DNA from: Rhizodiscina lignyota
Taxonomy: Eukaryota; Ascomycota; Dothideomycetes; Aulographales; Rhizodiscinaceae
Direction of reading: 5' to 3'
Assembly: GCA_010015805.1 (NCBI GenBank)
Contig: ML978126.1
Location: 1,736,001 to 1,800,000, forward strand
DNA: 64,000 bases
Numbering within the stretch: position 1 is the first letter of the stretch; each line of letters begins with the position of its first letter. The position numbers and the translations under genes are program-made. Under the pieces are notes generated by a model that was not told where the DNA came from, made no database searches, and saw only the letters and a list, made by a program, of their open reading frames with translations. This document shows, piece by piece, positions 30,648 through 43,012 of the stretch.

Positions 30648-31514
30648 TGTGCTTTGCTGAGAGACCGGAGGCCTCTGCAAAGGGTTTGTGGAATGTATGT
30701 AGGTCTTCGGCGGCAAGAAACTTTTCTCTGCTTGCGGGTTGAAGTGAGTCACAAAGAGCACGTGTGAGTAGCTTTGTTTATTAAAAGAGTATCACAAAAT
30801 AGAAACGGGATCGGCAGAGAATGAAAGCACCGGTAAAGAAGGTTGTACAGCGGCGATAGACTCCGTGAAGAAAAAGTTCGGCAGTTCAGTGAATGCTTGA
30901 CGATTGTCGAATCGGCGTTGTTCCGAGCAAACAGCGTTTGCCACGGGCCGAAGGTTGTCAAAGAACAACAATGGACACGCGGTTGAGTACTCGTCCTGGG
31001 GAGAGCATTTCAGAGGAGGCGGACGAGTGAAAGATGATGTATTTGAAAGGACGGCAGTGGTGATGTATTGTGCGGATGCTGGGTCGGGATTCCGCTGCAA
31101 GACTTGCAGGCGCGAGACGTCGCTACAGAATCTCGAAGTAGCTTAGCTACGCCATTGCCATTTGCGCCTAGCGAAGGAAAGCAAGCAATAGCTTATTTGC
31201 TAGCCGCAGATCCGAACGAGAATTCCTGAGATCACCACCTGCAGATGCGTTGAGAGGCGACTCCGCTCCGCTTGCGAAAATTCCGTTTCCGGGCTCAAAC
31301 GAACGAGGCGAGTCGACGACTTTTCCTCGGTCATCTCCACAAACTTCGTACTTAAGCATTTAAGATTTAACGCCGACGGGCAGCCACGCGGAGTGCACGA
31401 TTCATTGGCACTGTGGCACACGCGGCTGCTGGTGGCCTTATGGCTTCAACCGACACGAGGAGGCGAATTCCGCGCGGGTGATTAGCAATGTGCACAGCAT
31501 TCAACCAGGCCACA
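30648..31514. other. Intergenic, promoter side of the ABC transporter
   Basis: No supported gene. Short frames on both strands lack recognisable domains. Confidence 0.4.
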
Positions 31515-32040
31515 CTAACGCAGGTCATTGTCGATGTCCGCACGTCGACTCTTGCTGCCTGATCCATACTTGTCGCCCTCCACCTTTTGGCCATTACACT
31601 CTGCAACCATAAGCCACGGCGTGTCCAATCTCAACTCGACGCTGCGCACCTGTCCTCCCGTCTTCACCGACTCTTGCTCCCCCGGCCAGGCCATCCCATT
31701 CCAGGGACGCGTGCCGAATTCCGCATGCGAAGGCACAAAGACGACCTCATCATGCAAATCAAAGCTGCAGGCTGGCAGAGATTCCTACAAGCGCCTTCTC
31801 TTTCTGGGCGTTGGCAGGCCGGTAGCGGGCCGGCGTGGGTCTGAAGCGTCTGGGCGGCCGCGCGACACCTCCACGATGGGCATCGCTGCCGTCGCCTTGC
31901 CGGGTTGCCTTCAACACCATCGGAAACGGGGTTGCCTTCTGCATCGCTCGGATCCGGCAGCAGCACTCCCGTCTGAAGTGCAAAGAAAGTTATCTCAAAG
32001 GTGGACTCCAGATATGTAACGAGCTAGTGCTGATGCCAGG
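31515..32040 (-). pseudogene. Possible unannotated gene or remnant
   Basis: Two separate minus-strand stretches read like protein: one near 32010-31890 (YLESTFEITFFALQTGV and LLPDPSDAEGNPVSDG) and one near 31760-31515 (LHDEVVFVPSHAEFGTR, RSVELRLDTPWLMVAECNG). They lie in different frames with about 130 bases between them, which could hold an intron with acceptor cctgcag near 31768. No clear start codon is seen and no family is recognised. Confidence 0.3.
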
Positions 32041-33249
32041 GTGGTCTCGAACAGCATAAGCAGAGCACGAGGCTGCCCCGATCACCCTGCACTCTTTGGA
32101 CTCGCAATGCATTTGCAAAACGGTGATCCACTTTGCGAGTGTCATTGCTCTCTATGTCCAATTGGTACTCCGATGAATTTATAACACATCATGCTTTGAA
32201 ATACTGATACGGCCAAGGAACGGATGCGAGTGCATTGCGAATTCCGTCCCACGATCAAATCTTTCCCGTATTTAGAGCTCAACCATCTGGATGATCGGAT
32301 GCGAAAAGGGTTGTGTGACCTTCATCAGCGTCATGCTCGCCCCCAAACCATGTTCAGACGTCTGAAACATTGAAACCAGATTCTCCACGAGATCTCCATC
32401 TTCCGGTTCCACGGCAGCAGCACGGCCATGAGCTACGTCTGTTCGTGTAAGAATTAACCACTTCGAAAGAGTATAGCTCAATATAGTCATGTTGTACTGC
32501 GCAGAGATTTATCTACATGATCTTCTCATCGGAGTAACCCCTCGCTCCATGCGGCATGCTACACTCCTCAAGTTAGTAGGACCTTTATTGATACAGCTGC
32601 AACCCATCAAAGTCCATGGTACGGAGTATTTCATAACATTTTGACATGAGATACTGCTCTTGTCCTTAATTGACCAGCTATTTACTCCTCGAAACACATC
32701 AATGGAGCCTGGATTTCTTACATGCATTCCGTAGCCTCTGTTTGATAACAAATATCTACCGCGAAGACTTTAATGATGAATCGCAAAACTTGCACTGAAA
32801 TGCCATTCCTCAATCAAGCCACAATTATCTTTTCTTCGCTTTGCCCTGAAGCATCCGTCCTAAACAGGCTAGCGCCCATGTGGTGGGTGCGTCCTGGCGT
32901 GTCCTGGCGTCAAACCACCAGTGAAAACGATCACCTCCTCAGTCTCTGCATGACCTGCCACCTGGCGTTCAGCCTCGTCAAGTCCAATCGACAAAATCAA
33001 GCCCAAGATGAACAATTGGACGTTGAACAAAGCCATGCATGACAAGCTCGAGTTGCGGAGCGAGCTAGCAAGGCTGCGTCCCCGGTCAAACTGTACGATC
33101 TCTAAGGGGCCCTCCAGCGGCTCAGTGTCGACGAACCACGTCGCGAGAGCATTGCTCAGCCGTATCTTAGCTGCGTGGGAGGTTAAGTTCAGAGCTCCCC
33201 TCTTGTAGCTGCTTTTCCGCGCCTTCCCAGCCTGGCTGCAATCAGAGTG
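32041..33249. other. Intergenic, no gene seen
   Basis: It contains a short tandem GCGTCCTGGCGT near 32890 and presumably the promoter of the large gene at 33250. Overlapping frames have no recognisable domains. Confidence 0.4.
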
Positions 33250-36200
33250 ATGGCTTCCATTACGACTGGACGACCCGATTCCAGCCCAGAATTTACGGGT
33301 GCGAGCGACTCGGTGGACATTGAGGTCCATAGCAATACCGGCTCCACCATAAAGACATCAGCGCACATTGACACCGGGTCAGCAGTTAATTTCATCAGCT
33401 CATCACTTGCCGAGCAGCTCGGCTTAGGCGCATTCAAAGAAGATGGAAGCCGAGTTCTGTTCCAAACCTTGGATGGTCGCCCTATCAGAAGTAAAGGAGA
33501 AGTGGTACTTTCAATTACAATGCCAGTGGAGCTACTGCTACGGCACGGACGGCGGGAGTTACAGAAGGAAGAGAGCATCGAGGCCCGTTTTCACGTATTT
33601 GGCGATGAAGCGCCACGAGATTTCACCGTCCTTCTCGGTCGAGACTTTATTGAGGGGATGTTCCGGATTGTCTCTGGATCAACCTTTCATGGCGAGAAAG
33701 ATGCGAAAACGTCAGCGCCATCGGAATCAAATCCATCAGACCCAGTCCGAATTACGAAGTCCGGCAGCAGTCCACATGAAATGGAACCTGACGACAATAT
33801 CAAGCAAACGAAATCAACGACCGACGTGAACGACTCATTGCGGCTGGATACGCCCGATCTTCATGTTGTGGACTCTTCTTCTGGCCAAGCTACAGCAGCA
33901 ATCATCTTTGTACATGGCCGAAAAGGCAGTTGGAAGGACATATGGACATCTCCAGGACGCGTTTGCTGGCCTCTGGATCTCCTTTTAGATGCTGTTCCAG
34001 GTGCTCTAACAGTCTTCTCCAAATGGTCGGAATTTGCGAGCTACTCTGACCTGGGTAGTCTTGCTAGAACACTCGCAGACAACCTTCTGAGACTTAGGCT
34101 TCAGAGTACTCTGAAGGTTACTGCTCCTGTAGTCTTTGTCTGCCACGGCTACGGAAGCAAGATCCTCCAAGCGACGATCGAACGTTTAGAACTGGGAACA
34201 GGCTTGAAAGATGATGCCGTCAAGGATCAATCGTTGAAGATCATACAGCGAATTCAGTCTGTCTTAATCTTCGACCCAGTTCCATCCCCGACATCAGTTA
34301 CTCGACGACTCTCTGGAACAGAGCGATCAAAATCAAAGGCTTGGAATCTGAATCCCAGCGTGCCCATAGTCTATTTGAGACCTCTGGGAGGCAATTTTCA
34401 AAGACTTTTCGGTCTTTCCGAGGCATCGCGTGGAGCTGGAGGCTCTCTACGAGCGGAGCCAGGATCCAGTGCCATATATTTGCATGCTCGCAATAAAACG
34501 CTCATGCAATTTGCTGGCAGAGAGGATCCAAACTACAAAATTGTGCTGCAGCTGATCCTTGCGCATCTCGGACAGGTGCCCAGCCGTATAGAAAACTTGC
34601 AATCAGTGGAGATCATTGGCAATTCGACGATATATGCAGCCAACACCGGCCCAATTCATGTATCCGGAAACGCTACTGTTTACGCTTTCCAGACCGGATC
34701 AATCAGCTCCACCGGGGCCGGGGCCGTCTACAGCAATCAGGCAGGCGACGTGTCTCTCCATGGAAATGCTATTGCTCGGATCCAAGGGTGCGGTGATCTG
34801 AATCTCCATGGGAATGCAATGGCAAGCATCGCAAACAGTGCAGATGTGCTTGCAAGAGGCCAGAGTATTGTTCGGACTGACGTCAGCGATGCTGGACACC
34901 ATGATCCGGTCTCGATGCCGTCCACCACCAAATCCACTCTACCACAACTGGGGTTATTTTCATTGCGTCCGCAGTTGGACAAGATCTTGAAGGCCGCGCA
35001 ATCAAGACATGCTAGTTCCACGCAGGCACCAACCGTCAGAATCGATGTGGAATGGAATCTCATGGAGTTTTTAGAAGAAGACTTTGACTTAGATCAGCGT
35101 CTTGAGGACATTTTCGTTCTTGTTGGAAAGGCCGACGCTCCGCAAGGGATGACATGCGGTGACTACGTCAACTCACGATGGCATACAACAGGGAAGAGTG
35201 TGCTCAAGAAAGTACAGAGCGCAATATGGCATCTAAGAAAGGAAGTCGAGGCAGTAGAAAATTACGGACTACCAGAAGGTAAGTTCCCCTACTTGAGGGC
35301 GATGAAAGAGTTGGCTGCGACTTTCCCGGCACAGCACACCTATAACGCACAGTCTCTGCAACAAATAAAGTGTCTAAATTTCGCAGAGGTTTGTTACTGT
35401 TGTAAACTCTGTAAAGAAGGAAGAACCAAGCTTACAGAGGTAGTCTTGCTTCTCTTGAGGAGCAAGAGCTACTCGCCTTTGAGCGTTACAGCTTGCCCAG
35501 TGGCCAGCGATTCTATCATCCTCAGTCATCCTCCGAGTAGCGCTAATGTCTCGTGTCACAGGTCATTCCTCAAGGTCCATCGCAGTACTCGACACCAAAT
35601 GGAGAACCGAGTCACGCGGTAATCGGCGAATCGAACGGTCGTCTTTCAGGTTACGTGGGGACAACCGATCCCTGGGAGATTTTGGAGAGACTATCGCCTG
35701 GCTTGTAGCTGCTTTGAGGCCAACAAACCATACACGCTCGGATTTCTCTATGTCGGACGTTGAATTTTCTGTTTTGTTGACAGACGAAGAAGACTTTGAC
35801 GATGTTAGATGTATCTGCAAGCCAAAACCCATGCGGGCGGTCAAGCCTGACCTAACACAATGCTGGCATAGCTTGTTCAAGAACACCACTATTATCAACT
35901 GTCCCATAATAAACGCAAAGCCGGAGTCGACCGGCGCAAACTCCCACGCGTTGGCTGGAGGATTGCAATCCAATGGTGTCTCTGCTCCTGAGGGGTTTGG
36001 TTTGGGCTTACCATTTGATGGTCTCAACCACTTGGCTGCCTTATCAGGGGCAGACACGCCAGTCGAATACGACGGTGGGCTTGTATTACTAGGGTTTTCT
36101 ACCATTCTCGTTCCTTGCCAACGGCTTGACAACGACGGTCTCCAATGGCATCTGGTTCGGGAGGAAGACGCCAAAAAGATGATTTCACTCAGTAAAATTG

Positions 36201-37873
36201 ACGACGACAAGATCTGCCAAGCTCGAGATCGCAAGTTGATCACCACGGTCGAACAAATTCACGCTGCCAAGAGGCACTTCATTGGTTTGTGGGAAGATGC
36301 AATAATTGCCCTCGGAACGAAACAATATCTATACGAGCTATCACCACAAGATGAATTCGACGAAATCAAGTACGATGAAGTCAAAGCCAGCTTCTCCCAA
36401 TCGATGTCGATCGGGTACAAAGGTGTCACATTAGGGAAAACGAATACCACAGCATATCGCCGGACCCAAATCACCAGAGATCCCGAACTGGAGACCTTAA
36501 GCTCGAAATTGGATTGGTTTGGCAACGAAGCCGTAATAATCTACGAATTCGGCGAACTCCGAAGGTCGTGGCTTGTTCCTAAACTATCATTGATTCTTTT
36601 CGCGACGCAAGCGTATCTTCACTTCAGCAACGAACATCGGGATGATGGGCGTGACAAAATTCTAAATTATGCGGAGCCAGAGGCGGATGGCGCTCGGGCA
36701 GCATGGAAGATTCTGCAGCCACAAGATGGCGGGACCACTGTCAAGGGCTTCACACTGAGCAACGACTCCGATACGGAGAAAGCAGATGCAAGCAAGACAC
36801 TGCTATATGACGTTCTGCAGACTATTACAACCAACCTGAGGAGAGTTTCGGCACGTGCCAGTCCTGGAGGTGGCCCACTAAGTTGGAGTTGCGTGTTCGG
36901 CTACGACCTAGCGAATCTTTGCTCTTCCCCGACCCTGAATTTTCTACGCACACCTTGGACTTTTAACTGGATATCTGGTTCGGGCTCCAGTAGTGGGTGG
37001 ATGTCTCTCACGAAAACCGTTCCGGTGTTCCTCTGCTCCAGGATCCCTCCGCCAGTCCGTCCAGTCACGGAGAAGGAGAATAAGGAGTTCGATCCACCCC
37101 TGAATGAAAACCATATGGTTTGCCCTATATCTGCCCTAGCATTAGTAGATCGCGCTGGCTATAAAGGGCTAGAGAAGGGAAAGGTTACCCAGGACGTTTT
37201 CCTCCACTCTCCCCATACACCTTTCGGAAACTGCGATTGCCAGGAATGCCAATGTCCGGAGGATCACCTACCAGAGCCACGAGTGCAGCGATTTGTTAAC
37301 AGTGATGAACGCCTCGCAAGGTGGAAGAATATTCTGGACCACAAAGGTGCAGCAATTCTCGTCGCACCAGATGGCAAGATTCAAACTCCAGTGAGAAGCG
37401 AAGAGCCACAGTCCAAGCCGACATCTGCCCAATCTGCAGCTGAGAATGGTGCTGCGCCAGGGCCGAGCGTGGCATCTGTTGTATCTGATATCCCAGAGAA
37501 CGTGCAGGATTTGATAGCGGAAATGCTTGCAGAATCCAGCAAGCATGGCACCAAAACCGAACCAGACGATGGACAGCCCGAAGCAAGCGCACAGCCTGCA
37601 CAAGTGAAAGAATTAGAATTGCCCAACCCGTCTAGAGAATCCACTCATTGTCCGCAGAGTAATGAGGACGGCAAAGGGAAACGTCCAATGAGAAAAGCCC
37701 CTGTGTCAAAAGATGACAAGAGCGACCCTGTTGTCAACACAGCGAAGCAGCAACATGGAACGACCGAGCGGCTTCAAAGCACACCGAGTGAAAACCCGCG
37801 TCGGGACTCCAAGAGCAGCCGGTGGCAACGTTTCGGGTTTGGGCAATTCCAGCATCGTTCGGACAATGCCTGA
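33250..37873 (+). CDS. Large NLR-associated multidomain protein: retropepsin-like + inactive alpha/beta-hydrolase + 16-residue repeats + fungal C-terminal region
   Basis: My three-exon model is 33250-35278, 35440-35536 and 35650-37873; phases match and it gives 1449 residues. The exon 1 donor (gtaagt) is strong, the two later junctions are inferred. Domains in order: residues 20-130, a retropepsin-like aspartic protease with HIDTGSAVNFIS (D41-T-G) and VLLGRDFI; 215-400, an alpha/beta-hydrolase of the kind found at the N-terminus of fungal NLRs (IIFVHGRKGSWKDIW), whose nucleophile elbow reads CHGYGS instead of GHSxGG, so catalysis is unlikely; 453-545, five and a half 16-residue repeats with a GNA core; 575-675, helical; about 710-1250, a region typical of fungal NLR-type proteins (GETIAWLVAALRP, CWHSLFKNTTIINCPI, LLGFSTILVP, LQWHLV), ending with CDCQECQC; then a disordered tail. 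There is no NACHT or NB-ARC domain. A role in non-self recognition is inference. Confidence 0.7.
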
Positions 37874-38343
37874 CACGGCTGAGTATCTGTATACTGTTTC
37901 GAATCGCCGCTCGAGGGCGACAAGAAGATTGAGCCGCAGCTATGCAGCATGGAATTGTTCCGACGGACTGCCTCTTCAGATTAGACAAGTCATTCTTATT
38001 AAATCTTGCCATTCTGGTTAAGTACTGCCCCGATTACGTTGAATCAGACTTACAGAATTGCTCTCACTCGCCCGAAGAGTCGAACTGAGCATCATTATCC
38101 AATGATCATCATCTCGAAATTACGGGCCCAGTACGACAGGTCTTGCACCACTCGACAATTTGGGGATCTAAAGCTTAGATTGCAAGTTCAGATATATATA
38201 TCCAACACCATGCTGGCTACCAGAAGCCCACTCAGAGTCCAATTGGATACTCCGCACAAGAGCAACGCTTGCAGCCTCCATGCAAGTAGCGACGCGACCA
38301 AATGCTCAGTACACCAAGACTAGAATGACTCATCCAGCAAAAG
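37874..38343. other. Intergenic between convergent genes
   Basis: Holds the 3' ends of the large gene and of ornithine aminotransferase. Nothing else recognised. Confidence 0.4.
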
Positions 38344-39905
38344 CTAGTTATCAACGCCAATATGCACATTCTTCTCACCCTCCGGCAGGATTTTCTTCTC
38401 CTTCTCCCCCTTCAAACCCGGCAACTCCTCCAACGCCTCCTTAATAATCCTCAGCGACTCCTGAATCTGCTGCTCGCTAATAACCAACGGCGGCGCCAGT
38501 CTAATGATATTCTGATGCGTCGGCTTCGCCAGTAGTCCCTTCTCCTTCATCAGCATGCACAGATCCCACGCGCTGTGTCCGTTGGTTTTCTGCTCATCAA
38601 TAACAATCGCATTAAGCAGGCCCTTGCCGCGGATTGTCGTGATCATGGGGCTATTAATGTCTTTCAGCCCGTCGCGGAAGATCTTACCCAACTTCTCCGC
38701 GCGCTCGACGAGTCGCTCTTCCTGCACGATTTCCAACGCGCGGATGGACACCGCTGAGCCGAGCGGGTTGCCGCCATACGTCGAGCCGTGAGTGCCAGGC
38801 TCAATGGTGAGCATCACGTCTTTCGATGCGAGCACGCATGATACGGGGTACATCCCGCCGGAGATGGCTTTCCCCAGCAGCACCATATCCGGCTTGATTC
38901 CACTCCATTCGGAGCAGAGCAGTTTTCCTGTCCTCGCGATGCCAGTCTGGATCTCGTCGCAGATCAGCAGGACGTTGTGCTTCTCGCACAGCGCCTTCAC
39001 TTCGCGGAGGTAATTGTCGTCTGGCACGATGATCCCGGCTTCGCCTTGTATTGGCTCCACGAGAAACGCAGCTGTCCGCTCGCCGTGCGTTTCTAGTACC
39101 GTTCGGAGGTCATCGACATTGTTGTAGCGGATCGGCTTCTTCGTTACTGGGCAGAAGCTGCCGATGTTGGGGAGGTAGGGGCCGTAGTTATCGCGCGATT
39201 CGGGGTCTGTAGACATCGTTATAGCGGCGAACTATTACACCATTCATCAGCACCCAGCCTCTTCATTATATCATCGAGGGGTATTGGCACGTACCGTCCG
39301 TCCATGAAAGTTCTCCTGCACACTGAAAACCAGCGCTTCATCATGCGGTATGCCCTTCACCTTGTATCCCCACTTCCTCGCAATCTTGACTGCCGTCTCG
39401 ACGGCTTCGGCACCTGTGTTCATAGGTAGAACCATGTCGTATCCAAACATCTGTGTCACGAACTCTGCAAAGCGGGGGAAGACATCGTTGTAGAAGGCGC
39501 GAGAGCTCAGCGTCAGTCGGGAGGCTTGCTCCGTCAAGGCCTTGACGAGCTCCGGGTGGCAGTGGCCCTGGTTGACGGCGCTGTAGGCGGAGAGGAAGTC
39601 GAGGTAGTGCTTGCCTGTCCCGCATGTTAGCATCAGTGTCTCAGTATTGCGACTCAGGGGATGATTGAGGGGAAGGAGAAGATGGAGATAGACAGACCTT
39701 CTGGATCCCATACTGAGACGCCTGATGCCTTCGCGAATACTATGGGTAATGGGTGGTAGTTGTGTGCGGCGAAGCTAGCTTCGGTCTGAACAGCTTGCTG
39801 AGACGACGTCGCGTGGTAACGGTCCGCCTCGAGTTTCGCAGACGCTTTGGAGCCTGGACCGGCTGAATGGCTGCCATTCTGCTGGTCGAATGCAATTGGT
39901 GCCAT
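38344..39905 (-). CDS. CAR2: Ornithine aminotransferase
   Basis: Three exons, 39905-39698, 39614-39295 and 39231-38344, give 471 residues with matching phases. It is a class-III PLP aminotransferase: [44 protein letters not shown], the cofactor Asp in [15 protein letters not shown] and the Schiff-base lysine K297 in [15 protein letters not shown]. It converts ornithine and 2-oxoglutarate to glutamate semialdehyde and glutamate, in arginine catabolism and proline synthesis. No mitochondrial presequence is apparent, in line with the cytosolic fungal enzyme. The N-terminal 35 residues are low-complexity and probably flexible. Confidence 0.95.
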
Positions 39906-40559
39906 GGCGAGTACTATAAGTCAATATCTCGTGCTGTAAACTGTGAATTGTCTTGTTGTAAGATGGCAAGGTGGGGTCGTTGTGTGGATGGTGGGGTAGA
40001 GGACGATGTCGCAGCGACGAGGGATGGAGAACAAAGAAAAGAAAGGAAAAGAGGTGGAGCGGCTGAATATGTACTTATTCTTGTGGGGATTCAGGCGTCA
40101 TCTGTGAGGCAAATTGGAGTCTGGAATCATGTTAGACCGTTTGTATCCTCGACCTGCCATTAGGGATTCTCGTCGCCTCGACCTGCGCATAGCGTGCAAG
40201 TGCCAAATGGCCCTTTCAAATGTGCGACCAATCAGCGTCGCCGCATTTCAGCATGGAGAGGACCGAGTTCGCATGGCGGATCAGCTGACGCTAGTGAGAT
40301 GTTTGCCATGTCTGGGCAAGCAAATGGAAGCTGTATATTGAGCTCTTTCCATGTGATTATCTGATTCTCATCTATACAGTCTCGAAAGTTTGCGACTCTG
40401 CGCGGGTATAGATTCCTCAGCGCCCATGCTGTACGCCGTACGCTCCATGCTGTAAATGCCCCATGATCCTTCCCATGCGTCCCCGAACGACATTAAAGCA
40501 AATGCTCTCATTAAAGTATCATCGCAGAAAAGTCGGAGAAAAGAAAATGCAAAGAACTT
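39906..40559. other. Intergenic, no gene seen
   Basis: Promoter of the aminotransferase and 3' flank of the membrane protein gene. A short repeat CCATGCTGTA(C/A) occurs near 40425-40455. Confidence 0.4.
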
Positions 40560-41619
40560 TTAGAAGTTCCTCGACGGCTGAACTGGCTCCGGTGGTTTGT
40601 ATCCGACTCCATTCGCAGAACCGTTCGCGTATCCATTGTTGCCGTTTGTGTATCCATTAGACGGTGCAGCAGGGGCATAGTACCTCTCACCACCTGGAGC
40701 GCTCGCTGCAGGATTGTAAGCAGTACCTGTTTCGACCATGTCTGGAGCACCTTTCCTTGTATCTTCCTGCCTCGTTCGAAGCGCCGGGATGAAGTCGACG
40801 GCGAAGGACACGACGTAGAAGGTGAAGACGAGGGCAATGACCCACTCGATGACGGCTGCTGCGTTGTATTCGCCCCGGTTTCCGGTAACACCAAATCCTG
40901 TACACGAATCAACATGAGATGCTACTTTACGCTTTGTGGAATAGGATGTACAAACCTATCGCGAGAGCAAGCTCCACAATAATGAATGCGAGCTTCATCC
41001 AGAATGATACACGTAAAATGTGATGTTGGCGGTAGTGGATGCCGAGGCGCTGATATTCCCAGCAGATGAAAACCGCGGAGACAATGTAACCGGCGCTAGA
41101 AAGGGATGTCAGATACGAGTCTGTGGACCACATATGCGGCATGAGACGTACATGAAGAGAACGAGGAAGGCATCATGGAGGTGTGGGTGACGAAGGGTGT
41201 CGAAAATTGTGAGGAGGATAAGGCCGGCGGCGCCAGCAATGCTCGCGAGGATCGAGAGCACCGAAAGGATCTTCTGGAAGCGCGAGGTATTGTGCTGCAA
41301 GCGCCCGGTGTGTCGAAGGTAGCGTTCGAAGATGAAGCTCAGATCGAGAATGACAACAACCACGGCGCTCATCGCAATAAACAGCGGCTTCAGGCCCTGC
41401 GCGCCAACGTCGGATATGTAACTAAAACGCGTCAGAAGATTGATTGACAAACTATCCAGATCCAGGTCCTTACGCGATAGTCTGGTGCTCATTGAACGAA
41501 GGGTAGTGCGGTTCGCCTTTGCAAACCCAATCAAGGAGCAGCGCGAGTAGCATTGCCAGCCATACTACGCCAGCGAAGAGTGGGAAGACCCAGAACGAAA
41601 GCCACGGGACGCCAAACAT
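40560..41619 (-). CDS. Frag1/DRAM/Sfk1-family membrane protein
   Basis: Four exons, 41619-41474, 41421-41152, 41095-40956 and 40897-40560, give 297 residues with matching phases. Six hydrophobic helices are visible, starting with LSFWVFPLFAGVVWLAMLLA. The first loop holds SDVGAQGLKPLF, the signature of the Frag1/DRAM/Sfk1 family (ISDxGA followed by a helix). The cytosolic tail is Asn/Gly/Pro-rich. Yeast Sfk1 acts at the plasma membrane with the PI4-kinase Stt4 and affects phospholipid asymmetry; DRAM relatives act in lysosomes. I infer a plasma-membrane role. Confidence 0.85.
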
Positions 41620-42427
41620 GCTGGAGGTGCTATTCCGCGGAGAGTGAGTGTCGAATCGAGGTTTTCAAAGTGACGAATTGAGGTTGGAGAGGGTAAACAG
41701 GGCAAGTGGCCTAGCGCGGAGGTGTAACAGTTCTGTGGCGCCTTGGATGCGATGATTTGGGCAGACTGGCACGCGACACCCTTTGCACACCGTTCGACCT
41801 GAATATTTTACAATAAAATCAGAAGGAAAGAGGCTATGAGTCTTCACTCGAGCATATATCGTCACGGCAATAGCGGAGAAAAGGCGATTTGCGCGTCGTC
41901 CTACTGACCTGCCTCGTAGCAATGACATCACGGCCGCACAGCCATGGCAGCGGCGCTATGCTCGGAGTGCGCAACCGCACGCAAATCGCTCGTCTCCGTA
42001 AGCATCCGGCAGGTGGTAGAGGCTGTTCGTCCGTTGCTACGAAGATTGGTCATGGCCGTCTACCTCTGCACCTGTCTGGAAGGTCCTCTCCACTTGGCAA
42101 GTGGGTGTATCCATAAGCAAGCGAAGCCACAGACAGAGTTCAGAGTTTAGAGTTTGGAGTGATAATTCACGCATCAAATCTCTGGGCGCTGCGGCTCGTT
42201 CCTGTCAGCTCAGCCTGGCGATCGCCCTCCCGCCAGCCATCCCGCCGTGCTCGCGAAATGCCCGAGCTTGGCGGGCGGTAAAATCCCACAGCGGTACGGA
42301 ACATCCAGTAGCGCCGACGTCGCTTGCACGCCAATCACACGCCGCTAGCACACCCTCGCAAAATCAGTGAGAGCCACTTCGACTCCAACCACCATTCTTC
42401 ATCGACCTCATCGACACCACCGCCAAC
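41620..42427. promoter_or_regulatory. Divergent promoter region (Sfk1-like gene / RPL36)
   Basis: About 800 bases between divergent starts. The 70 bases before the RPL36 ATG are pyrimidine-rich (CATTCTTCATCGACCTCATC), as is usual for fungal ribosomal protein genes. No further site was identified. Confidence 0.4.
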
Positions 42428-43012
42428 ATGCCGAAGGAGGTCAAGCAGAAGAGCGGCATTGCCGTCGGCGCAAATGCCGGACACGTACGTTAATGCAACC
42501 ATCTAAGCTGCTAGCTTAGTAGTGAACGGAGTGCTAACGGTTAATTCTCTGCAGCAAGTCACACCTCGCCAGCCGAAGCCCAGAGTGTCTCGCATGCGGG
42601 GTCATCTGTCGAAGCGCACTGCATTTGTGAGGGAGATTGTTCGCGAGGTCTCAGGGTACGTCGAGTCTATTAGAAAAAATACTGGTCGTTGTTTGATGGG
42701 CACATTTGGGGCGTTGTGCGGAGTGGAAATACAGCAGCAGCATAGGGTACAGTGGAAGATGAACAGGTAGCTAATATACGACCCTGCAGTCTTGCACCAT
42801 ACGAGCGCCGCGTCATCGAACTTCTCCGCAACAGCAAGGACAAGCGTGCACGTAAGCTCGCAAAGAAGAGAGTATGCCACACCACAAAATCTTTTGAGGA
42901 AGCAAAGGACACAGAACTAACGAGAGAGCAGCTCGGCACCTTCGGACGTGCGAAGAGAAAGGTCGACGAGATGACGAAGATCATTGCGGAGTCGAGGAGG
43001 GCTGGTCACTAA
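42428..43012 (+). CDS. RPL36: 60S ribosomal protein eL36
   Basis: Four exons, 42428-42484, 42555-42655, 42790-42871 and 42932-43012, give 106 residues with matching phases. The protein is the usual length and highly basic, with family segments [51 protein letters not shown] and [14 protein letters not shown]. The third intron has an acceptor directly after a purine-rich stretch (gagagcag). The short first exon and early intron are typical of fungal ribosomal protein genes. Confidence 0.95.

Noticed and set aside
33250-33700. Retropepsin-like domain as part of an LTR retroelement
   Set aside because: No reverse transcriptase, integrase, gag or terminal repeats nearby; the domain is in frame with NLR-associated domains, so it is a host gene part.
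35550-35706. Plausible reading on the plus strand ending in WEILERLSPGL at the junction of the large gene
   Set aside because: It cannot be reached from exon 1 with a normal intron and ends before the conserved CWHSLF region; the other frame matches the expected GETIAWLVAALR block.
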